From DATKWS01 sp035529435 (GTDB lineage: Bacteria > Krumholzibacteriota > Krumholzibacteriia > Krumholzibacteriales > Krumholzibacteriaceae), in contig DATKWS010000159.1 of assembly GCA_035529435.1 (NCBI GenBank), positions 1 to 28,122 of the forward strand: DNA of 28,122 nucleotides, read 5' to 3'. The notes under the pieces were generated by a model that saw nothing but the letters and a program-made list of their open reading frames with translations, was not told the DNA's origin and made no database searches. Numbering within the stretch: position 1 is the stretch's first letter; every line of letters starts with the position of its first letter. The position numbers and the translations under genes are program-made. Below, piece by piece: positions 17,384 through 23,876 of this stretch.

Positions 17384-19471
17384 TTATGTCACCTGTGCCG
17401 TTTCCGTCTTCGTCGCGGGCGCCACCACTCTCCGCGGAACCTCGATGAAGAACCTCGTCCCCTTCCCCTCCTCCGTCCGGTGGTATATCACACCGCCGTG
17501 GCCCTCGACGATAGTGCGCGATATGGAAAGTCCGAGCCCGGTACCGTCCGGCCTGGTCGTGAAAAAAGGATCGAAGAGCTTGTCGGACACATCCGCGGGG
17601 ATTCCGTCCCCCGTATCGATGAATTCGAGAACGATCAACGAAGGATCATCGCCGCCCCGGAGATTCACGGAGAGGGTGCCCCCCCTCTTGCAGGCCTGTA
17701 TTCCGTTCAACGCGATGTTGAGAATGACTTGCTTGATTTGGTCACGATCGAAAGCACAGCAATCATCTTCAAGCTCGTTCTCGAACTGGATCGTGACGCC
17801 CTTCTCGACTGCCGTGTCCGCGAGGAGCAGCAGGGCTTCCTCGATCAGATGGTGAGCCGAGAGTTCCTCGGGACGCAGCGCGGGGGGACGGGCGAACATG
17901 AGAAGATTCGTGATGATTTCATCGAGGCGGTTGATCTCCTCGAGGATCACCGACAGGTACTTCACCTTCTCCGACTCACCGGACAGTTTTTCCCTGAGGA
18001 CCTGTGCCGTTGTTGCGATGCCGGTCAGCGGATTGCGGATCTCGTGCGCCACGCCGGCCGAAAGCTCCCCGAGGGAACGGAGCCGGTCGGCACGCCGGAG
18101 TTCCTCTTCCATGGCCCGTTTCTGCGTGAGATCCTCGAAGATGGCGACGACCGTCTTGCCGTGATAATCATCGGTCTCGACAACCGTCGAGTTGAGCCGG
18201 ACGGGAATAGTACGCCCGTCCGGAAGTGTCAGTGTGCTCTCGAGAGAGCAGTTCCTGTCCTCGCTCTTTGCGAGACGCTCGAAAAGATTCCCCGAATCGT
18301 ACGGATTCGTGAACAGATCGTCGAACGTCATGCTTGCATCCGCAGCCGTGCCGATGATTTCCCGTGCGCGCCGGTTGATGAATATCACCCTGCCGGAGCA
18401 GTCCGTCGTGAGAACGCCGCTGTTGATATTCTCGAGTATCGTTTCGTTGAAGTTTTTGAGGCTTCTCAGGCGGCTGATATTGACCGCGTTGGCGACCTCC
18501 TCCGTCAGTATCGTTTGCATGGTGTTCATGAAATGGTATTCACCCATGAACTCGCGCCGGGAACGGTACGCCTTCTTGATGATGAGAAACCCGAGCCAGC
18601 GCCCCTTGTAGAGGAGCGGCACAACGGTACATTCCCACGGCGCCTTGAGCTCGAGGCAGGTCGGGATTCGCCCGTCGCAGCAACCCTCGATACAGAATAT
18701 TTCGGTCGGCAGGGTATCCCGGTTGCGTGCCTCAAGCAGCGCCTCGACCGCCTCCTCGAGGAGTTCGCTCTCGATCTGGTATGCGGTCCGTACGTTGAGA
18801 ACCGAACCATCCCCGCTGAACAAGAGCAAACCGGTTCCGTCGGCATCGAGGTACTGGCACAGCGCCATGAGAAAACGATCGAGCGCGTCGCTCCAGTTTT
18901 CGTTGGAGCTGATATCCCGTCCCATCTGATAGAGCATCTTGAGGCGGGTTACATGCTTCTTGAGCGATTCGTGCGCTAGTACCAGCTCATCGCTCGCCCT
19001 GAGCATCTTCCCCTTCAGACGCTCCGTGCTCTGTTCCAGTTTCCTGTTGGTCTTCTCGAGATGATCGATACGCCCGGCACTCTCACTCAGCAGCTTCGAT
19101 TCGTGGAATGCGGCATCGACGAGTTCCCCGATCTTCACCAGATCGAACGGCTTCAGGATATAGTCGAACACGTTGAGCCGCAACGATTCGAGCGTACTTT
19201 CGAGCGAGGCGAATGCGGTCATGACGACGGCCTGCGTGGTGGGGTGTGTGGCCTGGCAGTTCCGTATCACCTCGAGGCCGCTGCAATCGGGAAGCTTGAG
19301 ATCGACCAGGACCACATCGAATCGCTCCGTCTCGAGTAGGGCGAACGCCCGGTCCCCGGTGGAAGCGATCTCGACCAGGTACCCCCGATCGGCGAGAAAC
19401 TGCCTGAGAATACCGAGCAGCGACTCCTCGTCATCGACCACGAGCACTGACCCGGTACCCGGTACATTCAT
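17384..19471 (-). CDS. Soluble hybrid sensor kinase: receiver-GAF-PAS-histidine kinase
   Basis: This 695-residue protein has no membrane segment. In order: a receiver (1-125) with DDE at 13-15, acceptor Asp57, Thr86 and Lys107; a coiled coil (about 130-180); a GAF domain (about 185-335); a PAS domain (about 340-455); HisKA with the phosphorylated His475 in AGVAHEIRNPL; and HATPase_c with the N-box (Asn584, Asn588), DTGDGI (618-623) and GTGLGL (642-647). The GAF domain has a cysteine cluster, Cys259, 263, 264 and 271, plus Cys280, which could bind metal or sense redox state. The N-terminal receiver suggests input from another kinase. The NtrC regulator follows after ten bases and is the likely phosphotransfer partner. 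Confidence 0.94.
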   Translation of the reverse strand: MNVPGTGSVLVVDDEESLLGILRQFLADRGYLVEIASTGDRAFALLETERFDVVLVDLKLPDCSGLEVIRNCQATHPTTQAVVMTAFASLESTLESLRLNVFDYILKPFDLVKIGELVDAAFHESKLLSESAGRIDHLEKTNRKLEQSTERLKGKMLRASDELVLAHESLKKHVTRLKMLYQMGRDISSNENWSDALDRFLMALCQYLDADGTGLLLFSGDGSVLNVRTAYQIESELLEEAVEALLEARNRDTLPTEIFCIEGCCDGRIPTCLELKAPWECTVVPLLYKGRWLGFLIIKKAYRSRREFMGEYHFMNTMQTILTEEVANAVNISRLRSLKNFNETILENINSGVLTTDCSGRVIFINRRAREIIGTAADASMTFDDLFTNPYDSGNLFERLAKSEDRNCSLESTLTLPDGRTIPVRLNSTVVETDDYHGKTVVAIFEDLTQKRAMEEELRRADRLRSLGELSAGVAHEIRNPLTGIATTAQVLREKLSGESEKVKYLSVILEEINRLDEIITNLLMFARPPALRPEELSAHHLIEEALLLLADTAVEKGVTIQFENELEDDCCAFDRDQIKQVILNIALNGIQACKRGGTLSVNLRGGDDPSLIVLEFIDTGDGIPADVSDKLFDPFFTTRPDGTGLGLSISRTIVEGHGGVIYHRTEEGKGTRFFIEVPRRVVAPATKTETAQVT

Positions 19472-19487
19472 TCCTTACCCCTGAACG

Positions 19488-19548
19488 GTTGGTATCCGAT
19501 GTCGTAACCAACGGTCCGAGTAATACCATACGGTGATTGATCCTGCAA
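19488..19548 (-). promoter_or_regulatory. Candidate promoter and operator of the kinase operon
   Basis: TTGCAG (19548-19543), a 17-base spacer and TATTAC (19525-19520) could drive the kinase operon with RNA start near 19513. An inverted repeat GTTGGT/ACCAAC (19488-19493, 19507-19512, 13-base spacer) lies at the expected start of the transcript, where a repressor could act. Both boxes match at only four of six positions. Confidence 0.35.
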
Positions 19549-19600
19549 CAGAAAAGCTCTCCGGTGGTGCACGGTCGAAACTCGTGCGGGAGCGGCCGTT

Positions 19601-19963
19601 TCAGGCCGAGAGCCGGCGCTTTATAAAATTGTCGAGCATCTTCTGGGACACCTTGGGAACATGCGTGAAGAATACTGCGATGCGATAGCGCACAACGTTG
19701 GGATCGGTTTTATCGATGTTCGACCGCACGATGATGCCTTCGAAACTCACGCCCATCTCCTTTTCCGCGCCGCCTTCCAGAACCGGCACCATCAGTTGCA
19801 TCCGCACCTTGGTGAGTGGTTCGATTGTGCGGGGAGATTCGAAATAGACACCATTTGTGCTGATATTGAACGTTTTTCCCTCTGCGGGTGCGGATCCGCC
19901 GGAAATCGAGATGGGAAGTTCGACATCCACCCTCTGTGCCTTGCGCCTCTCTTTCGCGTTCAT
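19601..19963 (-). CDS. PilZ-domain c-di-GMP receptor
   Basis: A 120-residue single-domain protein. It has both c-di-GMP binding motifs of PilZ: RxxxR in RRKAQR (Arg7, Arg11) and the N-x-S-x-x-G motif in NISTNG (33-38). No other domain or membrane segment is present, so it probably acts through a partner protein. The frame also allows a GTG start seven codons upstream. I chose ATG 19963 because GGGGTGAG lies just before it and the PilZ motif then sits at the usual distance from the N-terminus. It lies about 140 bases downstream of the bS22-like gene and upstream of the kinase gene. Its ligand could come from the diguanylate cyclase at 7197-8501, but that is inference. Confidence 0.9.
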   Translation of the reverse strand: MNAKERRKAQRVDVELPISISGGSAPAEGKTFNISTNGVYFESPRTIEPLTKVRMQLMVPVLEGGAEKEMGVSFEGIIVRSNIDKTDPNVVRYRIAVFFTHVPKVSQKMLDNFIKRRLSA

Positions 19964-20105
19964 CGTCTCACCCCATCCTTCCACGAGGAACAGCCTCTCG
20001 TCCGATCACTGAAGCATACCCCCCGTATCACACCACCGAGAACCGGAACGAGCGTCATCCGACACCGTACGGGCGATATCTGATCCGTCGGAACAGTTCC
20101 GGTCC

Positions 20106-20201
20106 CTACCGTTTTTTCTTCTTATGGCGATCCTTGCGCAGCCGTTTCTTACGCTTGTGCGTCGCTATCTTTTTTCTTTTTCTTTTCTTACCACTCGGCA
20201 T
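20106..20201 (-). CDS. bS22/COX24 (AURKAIP1)-type small ribosomal peptide
   Basis: A 31-residue, extremely basic peptide beginning MPSGKKRKRKKIATHKRKK and ending in a Lys-rich tail. This start and the ATHKRKKRLRK core match the short proteins annotated as AURKAIP1/COX24-domain proteins in Bacteroidota and relatives. Mitochondrial mS38 and mycobacterial bS22 are structural counterparts on the small ribosomal subunit. GGAAG lies six bases before the ATG. It is separated from the HU/IHF gene by a hairpin terminator, so it may be transcribed by read-through or from an unseen promoter around 20210-20250. Genes of this size are often missed. Confidence 0.85.
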   Translation of the reverse strand: MPSGKKRKRKKIATHKRKKRLRKDRHKKKKR

Positions 20202-20253
20202 GATGTTCTTCCAATCGTCGGATTTACGAACAATTCTACATAACGTAACAACA

Positions 20254-20292
20254 TATAAAAATCCGCTCGCGTTTTGCAAACGGATTTTTATA
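20254..20292 (-). terminator. Intrinsic terminator after the HU/IHF gene
   Basis: TATAAAAATCCG and CGGATTTTTATA (20254-20265 and 20281-20292) form a perfect 12-bp stem with a 15-base loop. The T-run follows the GC part of the stem in either direction, so it can work on both strands. It lies 28 bases past the HU/IHF stop. Confidence 0.8.
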
Positions 20293-20319
20293 ATCGGTGG
20301 TCAACGGCTCGGTGGCAAT

Positions 20320-20595
20320 CTACTTGTTTACCTTCGTCTTCAGCTCATTCGAAGCCTTGAAGTACGGCACAAGTTTGGCCGGTACGTCGACCGAGGCGCC
20401 GGTACGAGGATTCCGGGCCTTGCGGGGATTTCTGCTCTTGACCTTGAAACTGCCGAATCCCCTGAGCTCTACCTTGTCCCCCTCCGCCAGGGCCTTGCAG
20501 ATGTTTTCGATTACGAGATTCACCATGATGCTCGTGTCTTTTTTGCTCAGCCCCGTGCCCCTCGCGATCTCCTCGACAAGATCCGCTTTTGTCAT
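20320..20595 (-). CDS. HU/IHF-family DNA-binding protein
   Basis: A 91-residue histone-like protein that bends and compacts DNA as a dimer. The family core is intact: the N-terminal helices MTKADLVEEIARGTG, the turn RGFGSFKVK (about 45-53) and the beta-arm RNPRKARNPRTGA with the intercalating proline, then FKASNELK at the end. It cannot be assigned to HU or IHF by eye; the sequence is of the single-gene type common outside Proteobacteria. IHF-like bending often helps sigma-54 activators, two of which are encoded nearby. ATG 20595 has a weak GGTTAGAG upstream. A promoter and a 12-base palindrome lie in the leader and a strong terminator follows. Confidence 0.95.
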   Translation of the reverse strand: MTKADLVEEIARGTGLSKKDTSIMVNLVIENICKALAEGDKVELRGFGSFKVKSRNPRKARNPRTGASVDVPAKLVPYFKASNELKTKVNK

Positions 20596-20621
20596 CTCTA
20601 ACCCACTCCCTGTTTGAAGAG

Positions 20622-20633
20622 TCCCTCGAGGGA
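20622..20633. repeat. Perfect 12-base palindrome in the HU/IHF leader
   Basis: TCCCTCGAGGGA lies 27 bases upstream of the HU/IHF start codon, within the transcribed leader. It could be an operator or part of a small hairpin next to the ribosome-binding site. No other copy was seen in the window. Confidence 0.35.
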
Positions 20634-20695
20634 ACCTTGTCAGTTAACCCCCAAGTAAAGCTGAAGTTACAACTTGAAGGCACCTTTCTTTCGCA

Positions 20696-20724
20696 CATCT
20701 ACCACACGGCCTCAGAATTGTCAA
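20696..20724 (-). promoter_or_regulatory. Promoter of the HU/IHF gene
   Basis: A perfect TTGACA (20724-20719) with a 17-base spacer and TAGATG (20701-20696) in an AT-rich patch. RNA would begin near 20689, leaving a leader of about 95 bases. Confidence 0.6.
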
Positions 20725-20976
20725 AAGAAAAATTGCCTAAGTTAATAATTTTTCATGGAAAAACGAGGCCCACGGGTGTGCTTTCCGCGTGTCGTTCGGA
20801 TTGTTCGCCGCATGCCGGGCGGACCAATTCAGCCCGTCCGGACGCGTTCGCGCCGCCGGGACCGGAACTTTCCGGCCTGATGGAATGGGAGTGCATCAAA
20901 AGCTTGCCGTTCATGTGAATAATATGGTATCATAAATTTAAAGTTCCCCGCTTGGAACGTGTACCCCTGTACGCGA

Positions 20977-21012
20977 GGTTTCTACAACACGTGAGGATGA
21001 GAAACACGTCAG
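20977..21012. repeat. Imperfect direct repeat, copy A
   Basis: GGTTTCT (20977-20983), 13 bases, then ATGAGAAACACGTCAG (20997-21012). Copy B at 21097-21135 has the same order with 16 bases between the blocks. The second block differs at only two of 16 positions. Confidence 0.5.
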
Positions 21013-21096
21013 GGACAAACCACGAACCCGCAGGGAACTTTCCGCGTGCACCCTCCCACAGATCAAAAGTTATGCCACACGTACACATTGGTGCTC

Positions 21097-21135
21097 GGTT
21101 TCTCTAACCAGTTATATTAATGATAAATACGTCAG
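21097..21135. repeat. Imperfect direct repeat, copy B
   Basis: GGTTTCT (21097-21103), 16 bases, then ATGATAAATACGTCAG (21120-21135), paralleling copy A about 120 bases upstream. Confidence 0.5.
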
Positions 21136-21246
21136 TGCACCGCGGTGAGAGGCACTGAGCGGCTTCGCGGGCTGTGCGAGTCGGGCGAGCAAAATGAGCG
21201 GTCGGCGGGGCGTCGCATGAAACGGCACCGGGGCTGTACGGGATCG

Positions 21247-22050
21247 CTACCCGAACCTCTTCTCCCGGTATGATTGCAGAAATCTGCGGCAGCCGGGGTC
21301 CAGGCCGATGATCGTCCCGGACGCCATCGCGGTTTCCATGAGAGCGGGATCGGTCGTATCACAGATCACGGCGTCGAGTCCGTGGGATAGGACCATGGCG
21401 AGAGAGGTCCGGTTGATCAGTTTCCGCTTCGGCATGCCGTACGAAACGTTGGAAAGCCCTCCAATCCGGTGGTATCCGGGAAATGACGCCCGGAGGGCGC
21501 CGAGCGTTGCGAGTGTGACCTGCATGCCGTTTGCCGAGGTTGCAATGGGTGAGAAGACCGGATCGATATAGATCCGTGACGGTGATGCACCCGCGGCATC
21601 GGCGGCCGCGGCGATACGGCCGGCGAGATGCATGCGCCCATCGACGGTTTCCGGTATGCCATCCCTGCTTTTCAGCATGACGATCACCGATGCTCCGTAT
21701 CCGGCGATGGCGTTGATGGCCCGTTCGAGGGGTTCTTCGTCACACGTGAAGGAGTTGAGCATGACCCGGCCCCTGATCTCCGGCAGTACTCCGGACAGAA
21801 CATCGATGTTGGGACTGTCGAGCGAAACGCCTACATCCATGACCGCGGTGATGCACCCCGCCGCCCACCTGAGCGTCTGCTCCTCCTCCTTCATCAGCAT
21901 CGATGCATTGATATCTATGAACGATGCACCCCCCTGCACCTGTTCCCGGGCCACGTGCAGCAGCGCCGTCTCGTCTCGAATCTCGAGGATTTGCCTGATC
22001 CGTTTATTGGTGCTGTTGATGCGTTCTCCTATGAGAAGAATATCCGTCAT
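21247..22050 (-). CDS. Methyltetrahydrofolate:corrinoid methyltransferase (AcsE/MetH pterin-domain family)
   Basis: These 267 residues form one TIM-barrel pterin-binding domain, the size of acetogen AcsE (about 262). The N-terminus LLIGERINSTNK and the C-terminal GLSNVSYGMPKRKLINRT are family signatures. By alignment from memory with AcsE, the pterin-binding residues are kept: Asp78 in SLDSPN, Asn99 in MLNS, Asp163 in YIDPV and Asn201 in GLSNVS. Proteins of this type move a methyl group from methyl-THF to the cobalt of a corrinoid protein. No corrinoid protein, CODH/ACS or methionine synthase gene is in view, so the partner is unknown; it might serve a split methionine synthase. ATG 22050 has AGAGG eight bases upstream, and the gene follows the GlmU-like gene by 24 bases. 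Confidence 0.85.
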   Translation of the reverse strand: MTDILLIGERINSTNKRIRQILEIRDETALLHVAREQVQGGASFIDINASMLMKEEEQTLRWAAGCITAVMDVGVSLDSPNIDVLSGVLPEIRGRVMLNSFTCDEEPLERAINAIAGYGASVIVMLKSRDGIPETVDGRMHLAGRIAAAADAAGASPSRIYIDPVFSPIATSANGMQVTLATLGALRASFPGYHRIGGLSNVSYGMPKRKLINRTSLAMVLSHGLDAVICDTTDPALMETAMASGTIIGLDPGCRRFLQSYREKRFG

Positions 22051-22074
22051 GGGTTTCGCCTCTGTCCGGAAGAT

Positions 22075-23457
22075 CTATACGGTATTTCCACTCTGGCGCC
22101 AGAACCGGTAGATCACCCTGAACAGCTCCGCTATAGCCGGTGTGAAGGTGACATTTCGTCTGTCCATCATGATCTCGGCGGTTTCCGCGGCTTTTTCGAG
22201 GTCGTACTCCTGGAACTCCGGTTCGAGCATCCAGGTGAAGCTCGGGACGAATTTCGGCGTGAAGCCGGCCACAACCACATTCGCGTTGTATCCGATAACC
22301 GTTCCCGTGTTGATCCTCGTATTGATAGCCACCTTCGCGTGATCGCCGATGACGGTACCGAGAAAGCGCCGTCCCGTCTCCTTGAACTCGCCGGCGCACC
22401 AGGCTCTGATCGTGCTGTAGTTGTTTTTCAAATCGCTGTTGTTGCAGCCGGCGCCGAGATTCACCCACGAGCCGACGTATGAATGCCCCAGGAATCCCTC
22501 GTGTTGCTTGTTGGAATACGACGCGATGATGGTCCCGGTGACCTCCCCTCCGATGCGGCACTCCCGTCCCAGCGATGTCTCGCGCCCGATCTTGGCGCCT
22601 CCCCTGATGATGGAGCTCTCGCCGATGTAGCACGGGCCGTAGAGAATCGCGTTCGGTTCGATCTTGACGCGATCAGCTATGATGATGGGGCCCTCGGATG
22701 CGTCGAGTACCGTGCCGGACCGCACCTCGACCTCCGACCCGATAATGATATCCTCTTCACGTATAACATCAACTCCCTTGAAGAGTTCCGCTTCAGGCGC
22801 CGTGCCGCGGAGCGGTATCTTCTTGAAGTCGTCGACAATGCACCGGCCGTTTTCACCGATGAATTGCCAGTAGTACGACAGGAGCACCGCCCCCGTCTGC
22901 TGGAGGGTCGCACCGTTCGTCCGTGCCCATTCCTCGATCGACCTGATCCTGTCCGCAGCTTCATCATAATCGCCCGTCCTGCGGGGCGTTTCAGAAGTAG
23001 AAAGCTCCCGTATCGACTGCATCACCTTGACGACGTCCTCGTCGGTGATGGATTGGGACAGGTACCCGGCGAACGACGCCGCTCGTTCGCCGTCGAGTCT
23101 CGCAGCCACGGCGATCCCGTTCTTGTGCAGTACACCGTTTTCGGGAAGATCTCCGATGCAATCGGCAAGTTCCGACCCCAGCGCGAGAAGCCGTCCGTTC
23201 AGGAACAGCATCTCGCCTTCCGCATTCTCGTTGACGCGAACGGGGCGTTCACCATCTCCCGCCTGCACGGCCTCGGCGAACACCGGCGCCAGATAGGGCC
23301 GGCACAGCAGGATCAGCTCCTCCGGATTGACCTCGATGGCCAGGCGCTTCCAGAGTGCCTGTGTTCCGATGTGAAGGTCGAACACCGGCCGGTTGAGGGA
23401 AAGGGGGAAAAAATTGGGGTAGCGGTCATCCTCGAAGATACACAGATTCGCAGGCAT
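22075..23457 (-). CDS. GlmU-like protein: sugar nucleotidyltransferase/acyltransferase
   Basis: A 460-residue protein of the GlmU-like family common in Bacteroidota. The N-terminal part begins LCIFEDDRYPNFFPLS and RPVFDLHIGT (about 5-30), which marks this family; it lacks the GGxGTR loop of classical nucleotidyltransferases. Residues about 240-400 are a left-handed beta-helix with hexapeptide repeats, including IIIGSEVEVRSGTVLDAS, LYGPCYIGESSIIRGGAKIG and GHSYVGSWVNLGAGCNNSDL. This is the acetyltransferase-like half. Its sugar substrate is unproven; UDP-GlcNAc synthesis is the usual annotation. ATG 23457 was chosen over the frame's upstream start because the family begins there; the Shine-Dalgarno (GAAAGAAGA) is weak. 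It lies 105 bases after tRNA-Ala and has no clear promoter of its own. Confidence 0.85.
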   Translation of the reverse strand: MPANLCIFEDDRYPNFFPLSLNRPVFDLHIGTQALWKRLAIEVNPEELILLCRPYLAPVFAEAVQAGDGERPVRVNENAEGEMLFLNGRLLALGSELADCIGDLPENGVLHKNGIAVAARLDGERAASFAGYLSQSITDEDVVKVMQSIRELSTSETPRRTGDYDEAADRIRSIEEWARTNGATLQQTGAVLLSYYWQFIGENGRCIVDDFKKIPLRGTAPEAELFKGVDVIREEDIIIGSEVEVRSGTVLDASEGPIIIADRVKIEPNAILYGPCYIGESSIIRGGAKIGRETSLGRECRIGGEVTGTIIASYSNKQHEGFLGHSYVGSWVNLGAGCNNSDLKNNYSTIRAWCAGEFKETGRRFLGTVIGDHAKVAINTRINTGTVIGYNANVVVAGFTPKFVPSFTWMLEPEFQEYDLEKAAETAEIMMDRRNVTFTPAIAELFRVIYRFWRQSGNTV

Positions 23458-23562
23458 GATATATTCTTCTTTCACATTCGACGTGGCGTCGTCGTGATCG
23501 AACGGATTCGACAAGCGGCCCTGTGTCCGACCTGCGCACTCCTCTCGGTGCAGATAAAACAA

Positions 23563-23638
23563 TGGTGGAGTTGACGGGGATCGAACCCGTGACCTCTTGT
23601 CTGCCAGACAAGTGCTCTCCCAGCTGAGCTACAACCCC
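23563..23638 (-). tRNA. tRNA-Ala (GGC)
   Basis: A 76-base tRNA with a cloverleaf and an encoded CCA end. The acceptor stem GGGGTTG/CAACTCC has the G3-U70 wobble that identifies alanine tRNA. The anticodon loop CTGGCAG gives anticodon GGC (23605-23603), reading GCC and GCU. The T-arm carries GGTTCGATCC. A promoter lies directly upstream. Confidence 0.97.
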
Positions 23639-23648
23639 ACTCCGCTTC

Positions 23649-23676
23649 ATACTAACAAACAATTGCCGATCGTCAA
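23649..23676 (-). promoter_or_regulatory. Promoter of tRNA-Ala
   Basis: TTGACG (23676-23671), a 16-base spacer and TAGTAT (23654-23649) place the RNA start a few bases before the mature tRNA end at 23638. The transcript may continue into the GlmU-like gene. Confidence 0.5.
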
Positions 23677-23698
23677 GGCAAATTTTGGCCTTATCCTA

Positions 23699-23743
23699 TT
23701 GACAGACGGGAGGTCGAGGGTCGATTATTTACGGGAGACCCTC
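23699..23743 (+). promoter_or_regulatory. Promoter with flanking inverted repeat, nfeD-floA operon
   Basis: A perfect TTGACA (23699-23704), an 18-base spacer and GATTAT (23723-23728) read toward nfeD. A perfect inverted repeat GAGGGTC (23716-23722) and GACCCTC (23737-23743) brackets the -10 box and the expected start site, a typical operator position. The RNA would have a leader of about 140 bases. Confidence 0.45.
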
Positions 23744-23777
23744 AAAGCCGGTTGGTGTCGATTCTTTCGCAATTCAA

Positions 23778-23815
23778 CGAGCACGAGGCGGATGCTCGCC
23801 AATACACGGCGAGCA
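23778..23815 (+). promoter_or_regulatory. Competing hairpins in the nfeD leader
   Basis: TGCTCGCC (23793-23800) and GGCGAGCA (23808-23815) form a perfect 8-bp hairpin with a 7-base loop. The same left arm can pair instead with CGAGCA (23778-23783), so the folds exclude each other. No U-run follows, so this is not a terminator; it may affect RNA stability or leader control. Confidence 0.35.
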
Positions 23816-23876
23816 CAATGTGCGAATAGAATAAATGTACGACGAGTCGTGTAATACATAACAGGAGGGTGGTCGC

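Larger units (their letters stand above)
20596..21246. other. Gene-free 651-base stretch with repeats and hairpins
   Basis: The part next to HU/IHF holds its leader and promoter. The rest (about 20730-21246) has no convincing gene. It is rich in short symmetric elements. AAAGTTCCC (20940-20948) pairs with GGGAACTTT (21033-21041). GTTTCT (20978-20983) pairs with AGAAAC (21000-21005). A 14-base near-palindrome (20862-20875) contains the same GGAACTTTCC core. Two imperfect direct repeats are about 120 bases apart (listed separately). AT-rich patches alternate with GC-rich ones. It could encode a structured RNA on either strand or be a degenerate repeat array; no known RNA family is recognisable. 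Confidence 0.5.

Noticed and set aside
16982..18979. 665-codon plus-strand open frame
   Set aside because: It is antisense to the kinase and NtrC genes, has no family-like sequence, and reflects GC-rich codon use on the other strand.
20089..20101. Palindrome CGGAACAGTTCCG just after the bS22-like gene
   Set aside because: There is no loop or U-run for a terminator, and nothing links it to the PilZ gene start more than 120 bases away.
20589..20918. 109-codon plus-strand frame in the gap next to HU/IHF
   Set aside because: It starts antisense to the HU/IHF start, overlaps the HU promoter, lacks a Shine-Dalgarno and resembles no protein.
22483..23574. 363-codon plus-strand open frame running into tRNA-Ala
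   Set aside because: It is antisense to the GlmU-like gene and has no recognisable motifs.
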